Shown here piece by piece: positions 34,701-44,667 of a stretch of 64,000 nucleotides of DNA. Every line of letters starts with the position of its first letter. Position 1 is the first letter of the stretch. Below the pieces are notes generated by a model that worked only from the letters and a program-made list of their open reading frames with translations, searched no databases and was not told where the DNA came from. Where the stretch lies: positions 31,103,084-31,167,083 of the forward strand of contig NC_036462.1 in assembly GCF_002775205.1 (NCBI RefSeq). The letters are read 5' to 3'. This DNA is from Xiphophorus maculatus (lineage: Eukaryota > Chordata > Actinopteri > Cyprinodontiformes > Poeciliidae). A program made the position numbers and the translations under genes.

Positions 34701-36789
34701 TGTACTGTGAGGTGGTCCAGTCAGTAGAACGCTGGGACCGCTCCAATCTAAAATCGGGCATATTCAACATTGTCTTGGCCCGATTATCGCAGCCTGTCAG
34801 GGTTTTCCCTGACTGGGAGCGAGAATGCGAGAATGTGACATGTAGCCAATCAGAAAGCGCGGTGCCGTAAGAACGGAGGAGAATCCCAGACAGCTGACAT
34901 GGCGCAACTGAGAGTCCGGTTTAGTGCTTAATGCAGCAAATAGAGCGGCTGCTCACACCGTTATTTATCCAAAGCCTTTTCTTTTCGTTACGTCTTTTAT
35001 CGCTTAAAATGAGTCCACAAACTATCACTGCTGCTTCTACCTCGTCATCATGTGTGTTTGTTTATTCTAAATTCACATTTGGTATGTTGGGGGTTTTACG
35101 GGATTTTCTTCTGGAATCGGGACATTCGTGACTGGAATCGGTTCGTGTGTGGTGTGTTGCTCCTGCCGTGTGGCTGGACACACGAACCGATCGAACCTGT
35201 TGTACTTTTATCGGCCCGGTACCAATTGGTCCACCAACCGGTACCGGTCTGGGGGTTGGGAACCACTGCCCTGCCTGACATGTGTTTTTCTTTGCATTCT
35301 CTCACAATAAATTAGCACACCCTGGCCTATTTTGTGTACAGTCACAAACGTCAATTTAAAATCGCACATATGTACACCTTTAAAGAGCCTCAGTGAAAAC
35401 ATGTTTAATACATTCCTAACTCTTTGGTCCAAAAAAACATGATGGAAAATCCAGAATATCGGCAGATTATTTCACTTATAAGATATTTTTCCCATGTTAT
35501 AAGTAAAATAATCTGCCAATGGAACTAGAACTTTTTTTAATCACTATTAATGAGTCATTTACTTACAAGTTATTTTTGCATTATTTCAAGTGTACTACTA
35601 TATTTGCACTAGAAACTGGACCAAAATGACTTGGTAGGATTTTGTGCTTTTGCGGTGAGCTGCTGGTCAGATGGGAAGCTTCTTAAAACAGACTCTTACT
35701 CTGGTGTGTTGATCCAGATGATGTCCAGGTGGCAGTAATACACACACTCTTTGTCTTTGTAGGTGTAACACGTGCACCTCTTGGCGCGCCCCCTCCTGGC
35801 AGTCAGCGGGTCATGGGCAGGGCGGTCCTGAGCTTCAGAACCAGAGGAGATGATGACCTGGTGCGGGGGGTCGCCCAGGCTGACCTCTCCTGACACATCC
35901 TTCCTCTGGCTCACAGATGAAGAGCCTGCAGGATGACACGAAAGGTATTCTGCGTGGAATCGACAGACACTCTAGGGCTCAGACTGCAGGTGTTTTTGTC
36001 ATGATGTGCGGTTTTTGATGGTGGACCCAAATGCGGAAAGGCAGAGATGTCGAATAAACGGAGAATGTTTAATGACAAAATGATGGACAAACTTAGAGAA
36101 ATCACAGGGGGGCAGGCAGCCAGAGCTGAACAAAACCTGCAAATCCAAGAAAAAAAACTCCAGCAGGGAATGCAGGAAAGAAACGGGGAAAATAACAGGA
36201 CATAACGGGGCAACCTATTCTCACTCCCGCTTGAACGGGGAAGTAACGGGAGGAACCAAGTAAGAGGAGAAGAGCTGCTTAAGCACTGGGATACTGAATG
36301 CTGGTTCCCCTCACACCTGGGTGACAGGTTGGAGGTGTGAGGAGAGAGAGCAGAAGGCAGAGAAAGAGAGAAAGGGGCAACAGGGTTCAGGAAATAAATC
36401 TAACACTAAAGAATGACTAGATCTAAGAAACATAATAAAACAGAAACGAGGCTGATCTGATCAAAGAAAGAGACTAAGGAACACAGAACTAACAAAACCA
36501 ACTCAAACATCCCAACCAAGACCATGACACTTTTCTATCACCACAGAAAAATCTACACATGATCTCCAAACTTAAATCCACATCTGTGGACTTTCGAGAA
36601 CGCAACGTTTCATGTTTTTAGAGAGGGTGAGGTGCAGGGTCCAGAGATGTCCCATAAGTCCGGTTGTAATAAAAGATGAAAAAATAAATAAATAAACAGC
36701 CAATCATAACATCATCTACTGATTAGTTCCGACTGAACCAGCATTGTTTTTCTCTGACTTTAAGTTCTTTCATTACCACTCCGTGAGTT

Positions 36790-36852
<63 letters not shown>

Positions 36853-36927
36853 CTTACCATTGGTTAAAGATGCCGTCACCACTATAACGAACAAAATTCC
36901 CACGTCAACCGACAGACGGTCAGCCAT
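31791..36927 (-). CDS. edn3: Endothelin-3 precursor
   Basis: Four coding exons on the minus strand: 36927-36858, 35925-35700, 32969-32823 and 31878-31791. Borders are GT-AG and phases agree, giving 531 nt and 176 aa. Residues 1 to about 23 ([20 protein letters not shown]) are a signal peptide. GRAKR at 69-73 is a furin site. Mature endothelin is residues 74-94 with cysteines at 74, 76, 84 and 88 and the invariant C-terminal HLDIIW; it differs from human ET-3 only by Tyr for Phe at position 4. INTPE-HTVPYG continues big endothelin. An endothelin-like repeat with the same cysteine spacing lies at 131-145. The hormone signals through EDNRB-type GPCRs and in fish controls pigment-cell and other neural-crest lineages. 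The TAA in frame after TPE is intronic (donor GTAAGA). The last exon ([13 protein letters not shown]...) is the least certain. The teleost paralogue, a or b, cannot be told here. Confidence 0.95.
32271..32284. promoter_or_regulatory. Perfect RFX X-box-like motif in edn3 intron 3
   Basis: GTTGCCATAGCAAC is a two-half-site X-box (GTTGCC, 2-nt spacer, AGCAAC) of the kind bound by RFX factors. It lies between exons 3 and 4 of edn3. Function not shown. Confidence 0.4.
33000..34183. other. edn3 intron 2, unassigned part
   Basis: A tandem GATATGGGCGAtATGGGCGA stretch at about 33030-33062 borders exon 3. Otherwise no recognised element. Confidence 0.45.
34184..34515 (+). mobile_element. hAT-like MITE, copy 2 (edn3 intron 2)
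   Basis: Matches the family at 8603-8962 and 43792-44154: CCGATTTACTGGCGCCAATT, TCGGCCAGTACTTACATGTG, AGGTCTAAATATCAACTACT. Confidence 0.75.
34593..34620. repeat. (CAT)n microsatellite
   Basis: About nine CAT units with one CAC interruption. Confidence 0.9.
34621..35439. other. edn3 intron 2, unassigned; possible transposon end near 35260
   Basis: CCGGTACCGGTCTGGGGGTT followed by GGGAACCACTGCC resembles a known vertebrate hAT-like end. No partner end identified. Confidence 0.35.
35440..35655. mobile_element. Fold-back MITE copy (edn3 intron 2)
   Basis: GGCAGATTATTTCACTTATA..TAAGTAAAATAATCTGCCAA mirror halves, then CTAGAAACTGGACCAAAATG and TTTTGTGCTTTTGC, as in 20990-21395. Confidence 0.8.
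36005..36535. mobile_element. Interspersed repeat in edn3 intron 1
   Basis: Begins near GTGCGGTTTTTGATGGTGGA and ends near CCAACCAAGACCATGACAC, with A-rich, G-rich interior typical of a widespread fish repeat (GGTGGACCCAAATGCGGAA, GTTTAATGACAAAATGATGG). No ORF. Family name not certain. Confidence 0.5.
36791..36852. repeat. (AAT)n microsatellite abutting the edn3 exon 1 splice donor
   Basis: About 20 uninterrupted AAT units. On the minus strand the intron begins GTAAG and then runs directly into the ATT repeat. Confidence 0.95.
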
Positions 36928-37140
36928 AGAAACACAAAGCAATAGAAACTGAAAGAATTTGAAGAGGTCAAAGGTCGTGGAGGTCCAGACTCGCTGATTT
37001 CAGGCTCCTGCTGATCCTCCCCAGATATCAACCTGTGACCGGCCTGGAGCTCCGCTGCCGCCGCTCTGTTCGCCTCCAGCCTCCAGGGCTCCGCTTTATG
37101 ACCTGCTGTGACAAGCTACCGCAGGATCATTCATGCTTCC
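36928..37140 (-). promoter_or_regulatory. edn3 5'UTR and candidate core promoter
   Basis: Between the edn3 ATG (36927) and a TATA-like CATAAAG on the minus strand at about 37094-37100 lies GC-richer sequence with no upstream splice acceptor. This suggests transcription starts near 37065. Inference from position only. Confidence 0.35.
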
Positions 37141-37429
37141 TGCCGGGATTTTCAAAATAAGACAGTCTCAGGAAAGACTAGCAAGCAAACAAACAAATAA
37201 CTTTAAAAAAAGTAATTAAAACCCACATTATCAAGCGACTCCCATTTAAAGAGACGCTCCTCAAATTACAGCAAGTTGTGAAAGTCTTTTTCATATGGAA
37301 AATTTTACTAATACTTCAATGTTTAAATGTTAAGATTAATTTTTAAAGCGTGCTCCGGGTTGGATGACAGGATTTCACAGCAGGTTTGCCAGCACTGTTG
37401 TGTTGCAGCTGCCTATGTCTGAATTTTAC

Positions 37430-37850
37430 TGCTACACCCCGCAAAAACACTAAATCTTACCAGTACTTTTGATGTAGTTTGTAGTGCAAATATATTACAC
37501 TTTAAATAAGACTAAACGAACTTAGAAGCAATTTTTCAGCAAGATATAGGAGCTTGTTTTAAGTCAATAATTCCATATTTCATCAATATGATGACAAAGT
37601 GCTAGTTCCATTGGCAGATTATTTCACTTATAACATGGGAAAAATGTCTTGTTACAAGTAAAATAATCTGACATTGGAACTAGTACTTTTTGATCAATAT
37701 TAATAAATTATTTACTTAAAACAAGTTCTTAAATATTGCTGAAAAGTTATTTCAAAGTTAGTCTTGACTTATTTCAAGTATTGTAAGAGACATGCACTAA
37801 AAACTAGAGCAAAATGACTGGGCAAGATTTAGTGTTTTTGCAGTTCACTA
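37430..37850. mobile_element. Fold-back MITE, near-full copy
   Basis: Both mirror halves are present (GCAAGATATAGGAGCTTGTT..CTAGTTCCATTGGCAGATTA and ATCTGACATTGGAACTAGTA..AACAAGTTCTTAAATATTGC), with outer ends GCAAAAACACTAAATCTTAC / AAGATTTAGTGTTTTTGCAG. Confidence 0.85.
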
Positions 37851-39854
37851 CCTGGAACATTAACTAGTTTAAGGATTTTGATTGGAGGTTGTTGCCTTCT
37901 TACCTGTGTTTCTATGACTTACAGAGGGGGGTTTTGGTGCATTCTTTCACATTAGACATTTTGGTAACATTTTGATAACTTGTAAAAGTGAGTCACCCGC
38001 TCAAAACGGACAATCAGCAGCAAGCATTCATTCATATCAGAGTCATCAAAATGTAAAATCCTAACATGTCTTCATTATGATGATTCACTCTGGAGATGAT
38101 TTTGAATGTACAAAAGGTCAGATCTCAGTGAAAGTGTCTGAAAATGCTCAAGACAGAGCTATACAGTATTTACTCAGCCATCCGAAATCTGAACGTAGCT
38201 GTAAACAATATGTCACGTTGGAGCTGAACTGAGGGACACACTATGGACGGATCATCGCTGGTTAAATATCACCTCATTCATTTCTCCTTTCTCAGTGAAA
38301 GCTGAGCTTTAGCTGAGAGAAATTGTTCGGTTTGGGAGACATTTTCAGGGTAAAGAAACACATAGACAACCTGGTCACCATGTCTGTATGCACTGACTCA
38401 ACCAACATAACAAGGAAGTTAAGTTTGATAGCATTTAGAAGTAGGGTTCATTTTGACGGAGATGACATGAGCAAATGGAGGACGTCCAGAAGTAGCAGAG
38501 AACTGTATGGAGGCAACTGATGAGTGTCCAAAAGCATTTTTATGACCTAAATGGGAGGTATTATTTTCTAAACATAAATACAGTGCAATCAAGTGGCTTT
38601 GTTTCTTTCGGCTGTTATAAAAATGCCCTCTGTCTCTTGATTTTTTTTCACCCGCTGTTTCTTTTGTTTTAATATTCACCTGAACCTCTCAGCTGATGTC
38701 TGACTTTATTCAAATGGTTTTCATTTCAACTCCCCATAAATCTCCAGACAGCTGAAAGTGCCAGAAGTCACTCGTGCCACGAGTGTTACTGAAATACTCC
38801 CAAACTCCCCAAAACCCTTTAGCCTGCACACGTCTGTTTGATCATCACTGTATTGTCAGAAGGAACCTCAACGCAGTCGAATAAATCAAACTATTTCTGC
38901 CATATGGTATTTTGACTCAGTATTTCAGAAGTTAATCTGTTTGTGTTTGGACTCTGAAGAGCAGCTGGATGGTTTTGATCTGCAACAAGCAACCATCAGT
39001 GGTGTTGCACTTGAAGTGCCTTCAAAGCTCCTCTTTTTTATATACTGTAGACTGTTCAATATCCCACCCACTCTCCTGGGAATTCTGTTGTTTTATGTCT
39101 TCGGGAACCAAAGTTATGCAGCTTTTATCATTTTATTCTAACCCAAAAGACCTACGTTGTCTCCACCACCGCATAATTAATCAACACAGAAGGAACAGGC
39201 TGATTTGGGTGCAGTACGACACACTTCTGCAAAGCACTGTTGAGTACGTCAGCAACTCTGTGCTGGTATGTTTGAAATGGGTATCACCCCATGACACGTT
39301 GTACACCAATAACTAAAAGACGAATTCAGGCAAAGGAATAAAAATATATTCAATTGAGAGCTGAGCCAAGGCCTATCAGTCAGATCACAGTTTGTCCTTC
39401 AGCCAAAGTTCAAAGACAGTGGATTCCTCGTAGATGCATCTCTATCCACAATAGATGAAATATTGTTGTTTTTTTTCCCCTTTATAATCGAGCTGCAAAC
39501 TTTGTTCTGATAACATTTAGTATCTGATGTTTTGTTGTGTGAGAAGACATTTTGTAACTCCCATTTCAACCCTGCTGACATTTTGTTGTGGGTACCTCTA
39601 TTTTTGTTCTGCTCTGGCTCCCTGCGTTCCCATTTTGATTTTGTTCTTTGTAAGTTTGCTGTGTTGTTTGGACTCTTTTTTTAATAACCCCCCCGAAAAA
39701 AACTTTTTTCATCATATTGACCCAGACTCAAGCTTGCACCTCGGTCCATCATCCACCCACAAGTCATGACAAAACACACAGTTCCTTTGTATCACATGGT
39801 GATGATTTTGATGATGACGTTTAAGATAATCCAATGTTTGTTGTTTTATGTTTT
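37851..39854. other. Unassigned DNA upstream of edn3
   Basis: No recognised gene. About 39540-39775 ends in CAAGTCATGACA and may be a decayed relative of the repeat at 36005-36535. Confidence 0.4.
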
Positions 39855-39905
39855 CATTATGTAAAGCACCATGAATTGCCTTGTTGCTGAAATGTGCTGA
39901 ACATT
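39855..39905 (-). repeat. GCACATTTCAGCAACA interspersed repeat, copy 4 (fragment)
   Basis: ATGTAAAGCACCATGAATTG, CCTTGTTGCTGAAATGTGCT. Confidence 0.6.
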
Positions 39906-40929
39906 TAAAGTCACGCTGCTTCGCCTCGCCCTTATATTTGTAGGAACCAGTGGGAGACTTTCAAGCCTCACAACACTGCTGGTGAACATGGCGGTGTTAG
40001 CATGGTTCCACCAGAGATATTGATCTAAAGTTTCTTGATAACTATGAACTCTGTGTTGCTGGGGTAAAATTTTGGCAGGGTTGTTATGGAAATATTTGAA
40101 CCTGGACAGATAATGTTGACTTGAATGGATTAGAGATGATCTGCAATAAATTCAAACTAATTTGCTCTCATATAGTGCTTCACAGGACAAACCCTGGTGA
40201 CATACCTTCTCCTAATAGTGAACCCATGACTTCATTTTACAAAACAAAAGAAGAAATAAATTGAAATGTTCACCATAAATGACACTAAAACCCACACCAC
40301 ACTGTTACCCCTCTTACTTTATAGAGAGACAACAGGCCCCCCCAAAAAAACTTCACACAGAGACCATTTAACAAAGTAATTAACATTAGGTTTGAACTCA
40401 TAAATGTCCACTACAGGGGATAAATTTAAACTAGAAAGTTGATATATTTTGTCAAAAGAATAAAAAAAAAAAAGGAAAGACAAGTTGAATGTTGGACACT
40501 AATTTAACTGCCCTTGACATTTCCTTTGATGAGAGAGCACACTTCTGTCCTGTATATTATTGGAAGCATCGCTGAAAACCCTATAAAGACAATGTTGGGA
40601 AAAAATACAATAATAAACTAAATTCTTTCAACTATTATTTTACATTTCGTACAGGTCTTCCCAATTGTGAATCCCTCTTTTTGTGAGGTTTTGGTTTTTC
40701 TGTGTGTTTGTCTAGGTTTCTGTATTCAGTTTTGTCTCTGTGTTGTCCCCCTTGGTTGTCCCCAGTTGTCCCTCGTTTCCCCTGATTACCTTCCTTGTGT
40801 ATTCAATCCCACTTGTGCTCCCTGCTCCTTGTCGGATCCTCAAGGAGGAAGTCACTGCTGTTGCTCGCCTGTGCTGCCTTACGCTTTTTGTGTAAAATGC
40901 AGGAGAGATGTTTCAAACGTTCACACATA
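39906..40929. other. Unassigned DNA
   Basis: The pyrimidine-rich ORF at 40667-40936 has no recognisable domain and looks like repeat sequence. Confidence 0.4.
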
Positions 40930-40979
40930 TGAATGAATGAATGAATGAATGAATGAATGAATGAATGAATGAATGAATC
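40930..40979. repeat. (GAAT)n microsatellite
   Basis: Twelve GAAT units. Confidence 0.95.
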
Positions 40980-42964
40980 TGTTGCAACAGCACAGTGTCA
41001 GTAAAGCCAGTAGTGCAGAATTTGACTGTGGCTGCTGTTGAAGAGAATGTGGTTGATGAACCCTGCTTTCTATCATTAAGATCAGTTCAGGATCTGAATG
41101 ATGTTGGGAACTTTCCCACTCCCAGCTGGAGCTTCTTTTTTTTATTTTTATTTTTTTACCTTTGCGATCTGTCATTTGGTCATCCAGAGTTTCCACACGT
41201 GTTTCATGTAACCTCTCTTCTTTGGTCATAAAAATTCCTGGCCTGGGATAAATACTTGTTTTATGTGAAACAAAGAATTTGTTAGTTACGAGAAGAAATT
41301 CAAAATGTTTTCAGTTTATGTCACCTGGATGTAACGTAATTCAAGTAATGATAAGAAACGTTGTTTCCATACATGTTATCTATGTTTCTCCCCTCCCTGA
41401 ATTGAAGGCCTTGCTTCTGCACATAATGGTTTGCTATATTAAACCACCTTTCTTTCAGTGTAACTACATACAATGCAAATTTAGTTCATTCTACAAAAGA
41501 AGAATTTGATCTTAATTAAACTGGGATTTTAATTATTTTCTAAATAGACAGTCATCATTTTAATGCAGGTACATTGGTTAACTTACCTCACAGCACGACG
41601 TTTTAAATCGTTTTGGATGGAAATTTGACCACTCCTTCTGGGAAAAGCTACAAGAGGTCATGTGAAGGGTTTTAGAAAGCCCACCCAAAGCCCCAACCCC
41701 ACCCAAATGAAAATGTGATCTTATTTAAAAACCAGGTCTGGTCAGTTTGAATGAATTTTTCCAATTCTACCAATAAGAGTGATCAAATACGCAGTCAGAA
41801 TTATGCTGGAGATCCAGCATGCTAAGATGTAGTTCTGGTACCCTGTCTACGTTATCGATGCTGTATAAATAATTTTGGCTCTGTGTGAACTGGAGAAATC
41901 CACAGTAAATTCAAACTCCGTCCATCGAATCCCTACTCTAGTCATAAATTCAGCAGTTCCAAAAACTCACTAAAAACCTCAAATTAAGATCAACGAGTGA
42001 TCTGGAACTCTTTAAAACTTCTGGAGCCAAAACAAAACGAAACACTTCAACAACAAGAAATGTTTACCGGGCCGATGTCTTCCTGTCTCTTCCGTGTCGC
42101 AAGTAATAATGACCTCTGTTAACATTTGGAATAAAACAAGCCTAAGCAGATGCGCTGGCGATGAAGCAGATTCACCCCCTGAAATCCCCTGTCAGGTGCA
42201 AAACGTTTTATGACAACGGACAGAGGAACAAAAAAAAAAAGGCAAATCAATACGAGCAAAAGCTGTGATCCGTCTTTAGGAATGTTACACATGCACACAC
42301 TTCCTGTTGTTAGTGGTTTTATTTTACCTGCTGACTCATTCCTAGGCTGACACTTGGACTGGGCCCGAGGCCCTCCAGCCACCTTCTTCTTCTCTGACTG
42401 GCAGTAAAGATTAACTTCGCAGATATTTGGCAGCATGCGGACATGATTCACACAAGCAGGTGTTGTCTGGGACTGTAATAGAATTCACTAATAAGTGGGT
42501 GTCACTGTGGGAAGGTAGAGACAGATTGATTTTATAGGTGCTGGCTGTGTGTGGAGTGTGTGGGCAGAGGTAAAGTGAGTGGGTTGAGTTAGCAAAGGGG
42601 ATGCATCTTGATTTCAAAGAGACATGCTATCATTTCTAGTCCAAGTAAGTGAAGCTGATCTGAAACAAATCTATTCATATGTTCATAACAGAGAGTGGCT
42701 GCATATTCATAAGCCTGACTATCTTTTTTATTGTCTGCCTCTAGCTTTACAAACATAATTTGTTCTTGTTAGATGAAAACTAGCCTATCTATTAAGTTTA
42801 ATTGCAATCAATATCTGGGTTAAGTACACAATTTGATTCTCATCTCCCTTCAGGCCTCCTTCTGGGATTTCTCAAATTGAGCTTGATTTCTTGGATTCAA
42901 TTCCAACCAAGCAAATGAGACAATGAGGAGTAGTGAACAATGACAATGATGTTTTTAGAAATGC
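40980..42964. other. Unassigned DNA
   Basis: No gene-like frame, repeat family or RNA gene recognised. Confidence 0.45.
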
Positions 42965-43140
42965 AGTCTGGGGGCTGCTGTGGTGGTGCAGCGGTTAAGC
43001 ACAGCAACCCACATAACAAGGATTTAGTCCTCAATGTGGCTGTTGTAGGTTCGATTCCCAGCCTGGTGACCCTCTCTCTCTCGTTACCTATTTTCCTGTC
43101 TGAGCATTTTCAAATAAAGGCCACTAGAGCCAAAAAGAGA
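42965..43140 (+). mobile_element. tRNA-derived SINE, full-length copy
   Basis: GCTGTGGTGGTGCAGCGGTT (A-box side), TAGGTTCGATTCCCAGCCTG (B-box) and the tail TTTTCAAATAAAGGCCACTA, ending in an A-rich stretch. The interrupted copy at 26855/28084 shares head, B-box and tail. Confidence 0.85.
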
Positions 43141-43180
43141 GAAATGCGGTTTGTTCGTGTTTGTAGTTTGACCACGGCAG

Positions 43181-43393
43181 GAAGAAGTAAACAAAGCCAT
43201 TCAGTCGGTGTTGGCCACACTTCCAAATGTTGAGCAGTTGAAGCCAGAACAAGAGGAACGTTTAAGACGTTTTATTACTGGCAAAGATGTCGAGACCTTA
43301 CTCCTCGTGGGGTTGTGTACAGCGCACATAATTTCAATTTCTGGCAAGCTCCGTCGAGCCGGGCGCATGACATACATCACGGCCAAACATTAG
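43181..43393 (+). pseudogene. Fragment of a RecQ-type DNA helicase
   Basis: A 70-codon frame without its own start: EEVNKAIQSVLATLPNVEQL, then KPEQEERLRRFITGKDVETL. This matches the segment just before Walker A in RecQ-like helicases that occur in many copies in fish genomes (LKPEQE..FI.GKDV). The expected GFGKS Walker A loop does not follow; instead LLLVGLCTAHI and a different tail lead to a stop at 43391. So the ATPase site is lost. It directly follows a SINE and is probably a transposed, truncated copy. Confidence 0.55.
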
Positions 43394-43791
43394 CGACTGG
43401 TTCAAGTCAGATCCTGTGGTTTTAAACTTGAACAGGTGATGCTTAGCCTGTCCCAACAGCAATGGTGAGAGGCAGGTTTCATTCTGAACAGGTCAGCATT
43501 TCACAAGGACTTAAAGTCATTAGGTTAGATTGAGTTGGTTTGGCTCAGAAGTGGGAGCTCAAATGGTGTCACAGCTTAGCAAGCTCTACTTGCAAATCTG
43601 ACAACCAGAAGGCCTGGCTAATCCTTGTGATGCTTGTATTTTTACTATTAGCAATACAAGCTCATAATATATTTCCTATTTTATGCCATGTGTTGACAAA
43701 TAGTGGCTGGTACATATGTGTGCAAAATCAGCTGTGATCAGAACTGTTCATCAGTATCTTGTACTTTCAAGTTTTAGGATATTTTGTGTGT

Positions 43792-44154
43792 AGGGATGCA
43801 CCAATTTACTGGCCAGCCAATTTCCTTAATTTTGGGAGAACGGTGATCGGCCGATACTTACGTGTGACGACAATCTTATCTACCTCTTTTAGGCCTCAGA
43901 AGATGCTTGAGAATCAACCACTGTCCTCTTCTGCTCTCCCGTGAGAGATGTTTAACTGACAGACCGGCCGACCAGGTCATGTCTGACAGTTTGAAGTTAA
44001 CATTACTCACCCCACTGTTGCCAACTCAGCGACTTTCTTGATATGTTTAGCGACATTTCAGACATAAAGAAATTGGTATCGGCCAAATTCGGAATCGGCA
44101 GATCAGGCTTTAAAAGATTCGTAATCAGCCAGTAAACTACAATCGGTGCACTCG
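43792..44154 (+). mobile_element. hAT-like MITE, copy 3
   Basis: GGGATGCACCAATTTACTGG at one end and TACAATCGGTGCACTCGTA at the other, with the interior blocks shared with copies 1 and 2. Confidence 0.8.
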
Positions 44155-44667
44155 TATTTGTTTTACACGTCTAGTAAAACATCAGCGTGTGAATGTGTGT
44201 GTGACCGGGTGAATGACTGAATGTAGCATGAATCGCTTTGGGGACCGCTGGACTTGATAAAGCGTCTGGGCCGCTTTACCATTTACATGTGCTGTCAGTG
44301 CTATGTTGGTTGCTGTCAGAAATCCATGAGTAGGATTTGCATTCTCAAGTCTACAATGTGAAGGCATTATATTCATAAAGGTGAGGAGGCATTCAAAACC
44401 ACCTGAGTTACCAGGAAGTAATATGTTTGGAATCGCAGCTTAATTTACTCTTTGCAGTATTACAACAAGATTACTTTTACAGTCATACAAAATATTTGCA
44501 CCTATACAAAAGCCATATAAAACAAATCCATATGTGCAGTACTGTTTCTTTTGCCACTGAATTAAATCATCCACTGTTCTTATTTTTCCTTCCTGAGTAC
44601 TTTGCCTCATAAAAATATACACAGCAGCAAAAAAATTGTCTGTAAAATAAGTTTTTGTCATGTTTTA
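44155..44667. other. Downstream flank and 3'UTR of znf831
   Basis: A+T-rich; no clear AATAAA on the minus strand was located. GGTGAATGACTGAATG near 44200 resembles a fish repeat tail. Confidence 0.4.

Noticed and set aside
35696-35698. Stop codon directly after the endothelin-3 peptide, suggesting a truncated precursor
   Set aside because: The TAA lies in a GTAAGA splice donor; exon 3 (32969-32823) continues in phase with HTVPYG and the endothelin-like repeat.
40667-40936. 89-codon Cys-rich ORF as a small secreted protein
   Set aside because: Pyrimidine-rich repeat-like DNA; no cleavable signal followed by ordered Cys pattern and no splice context.
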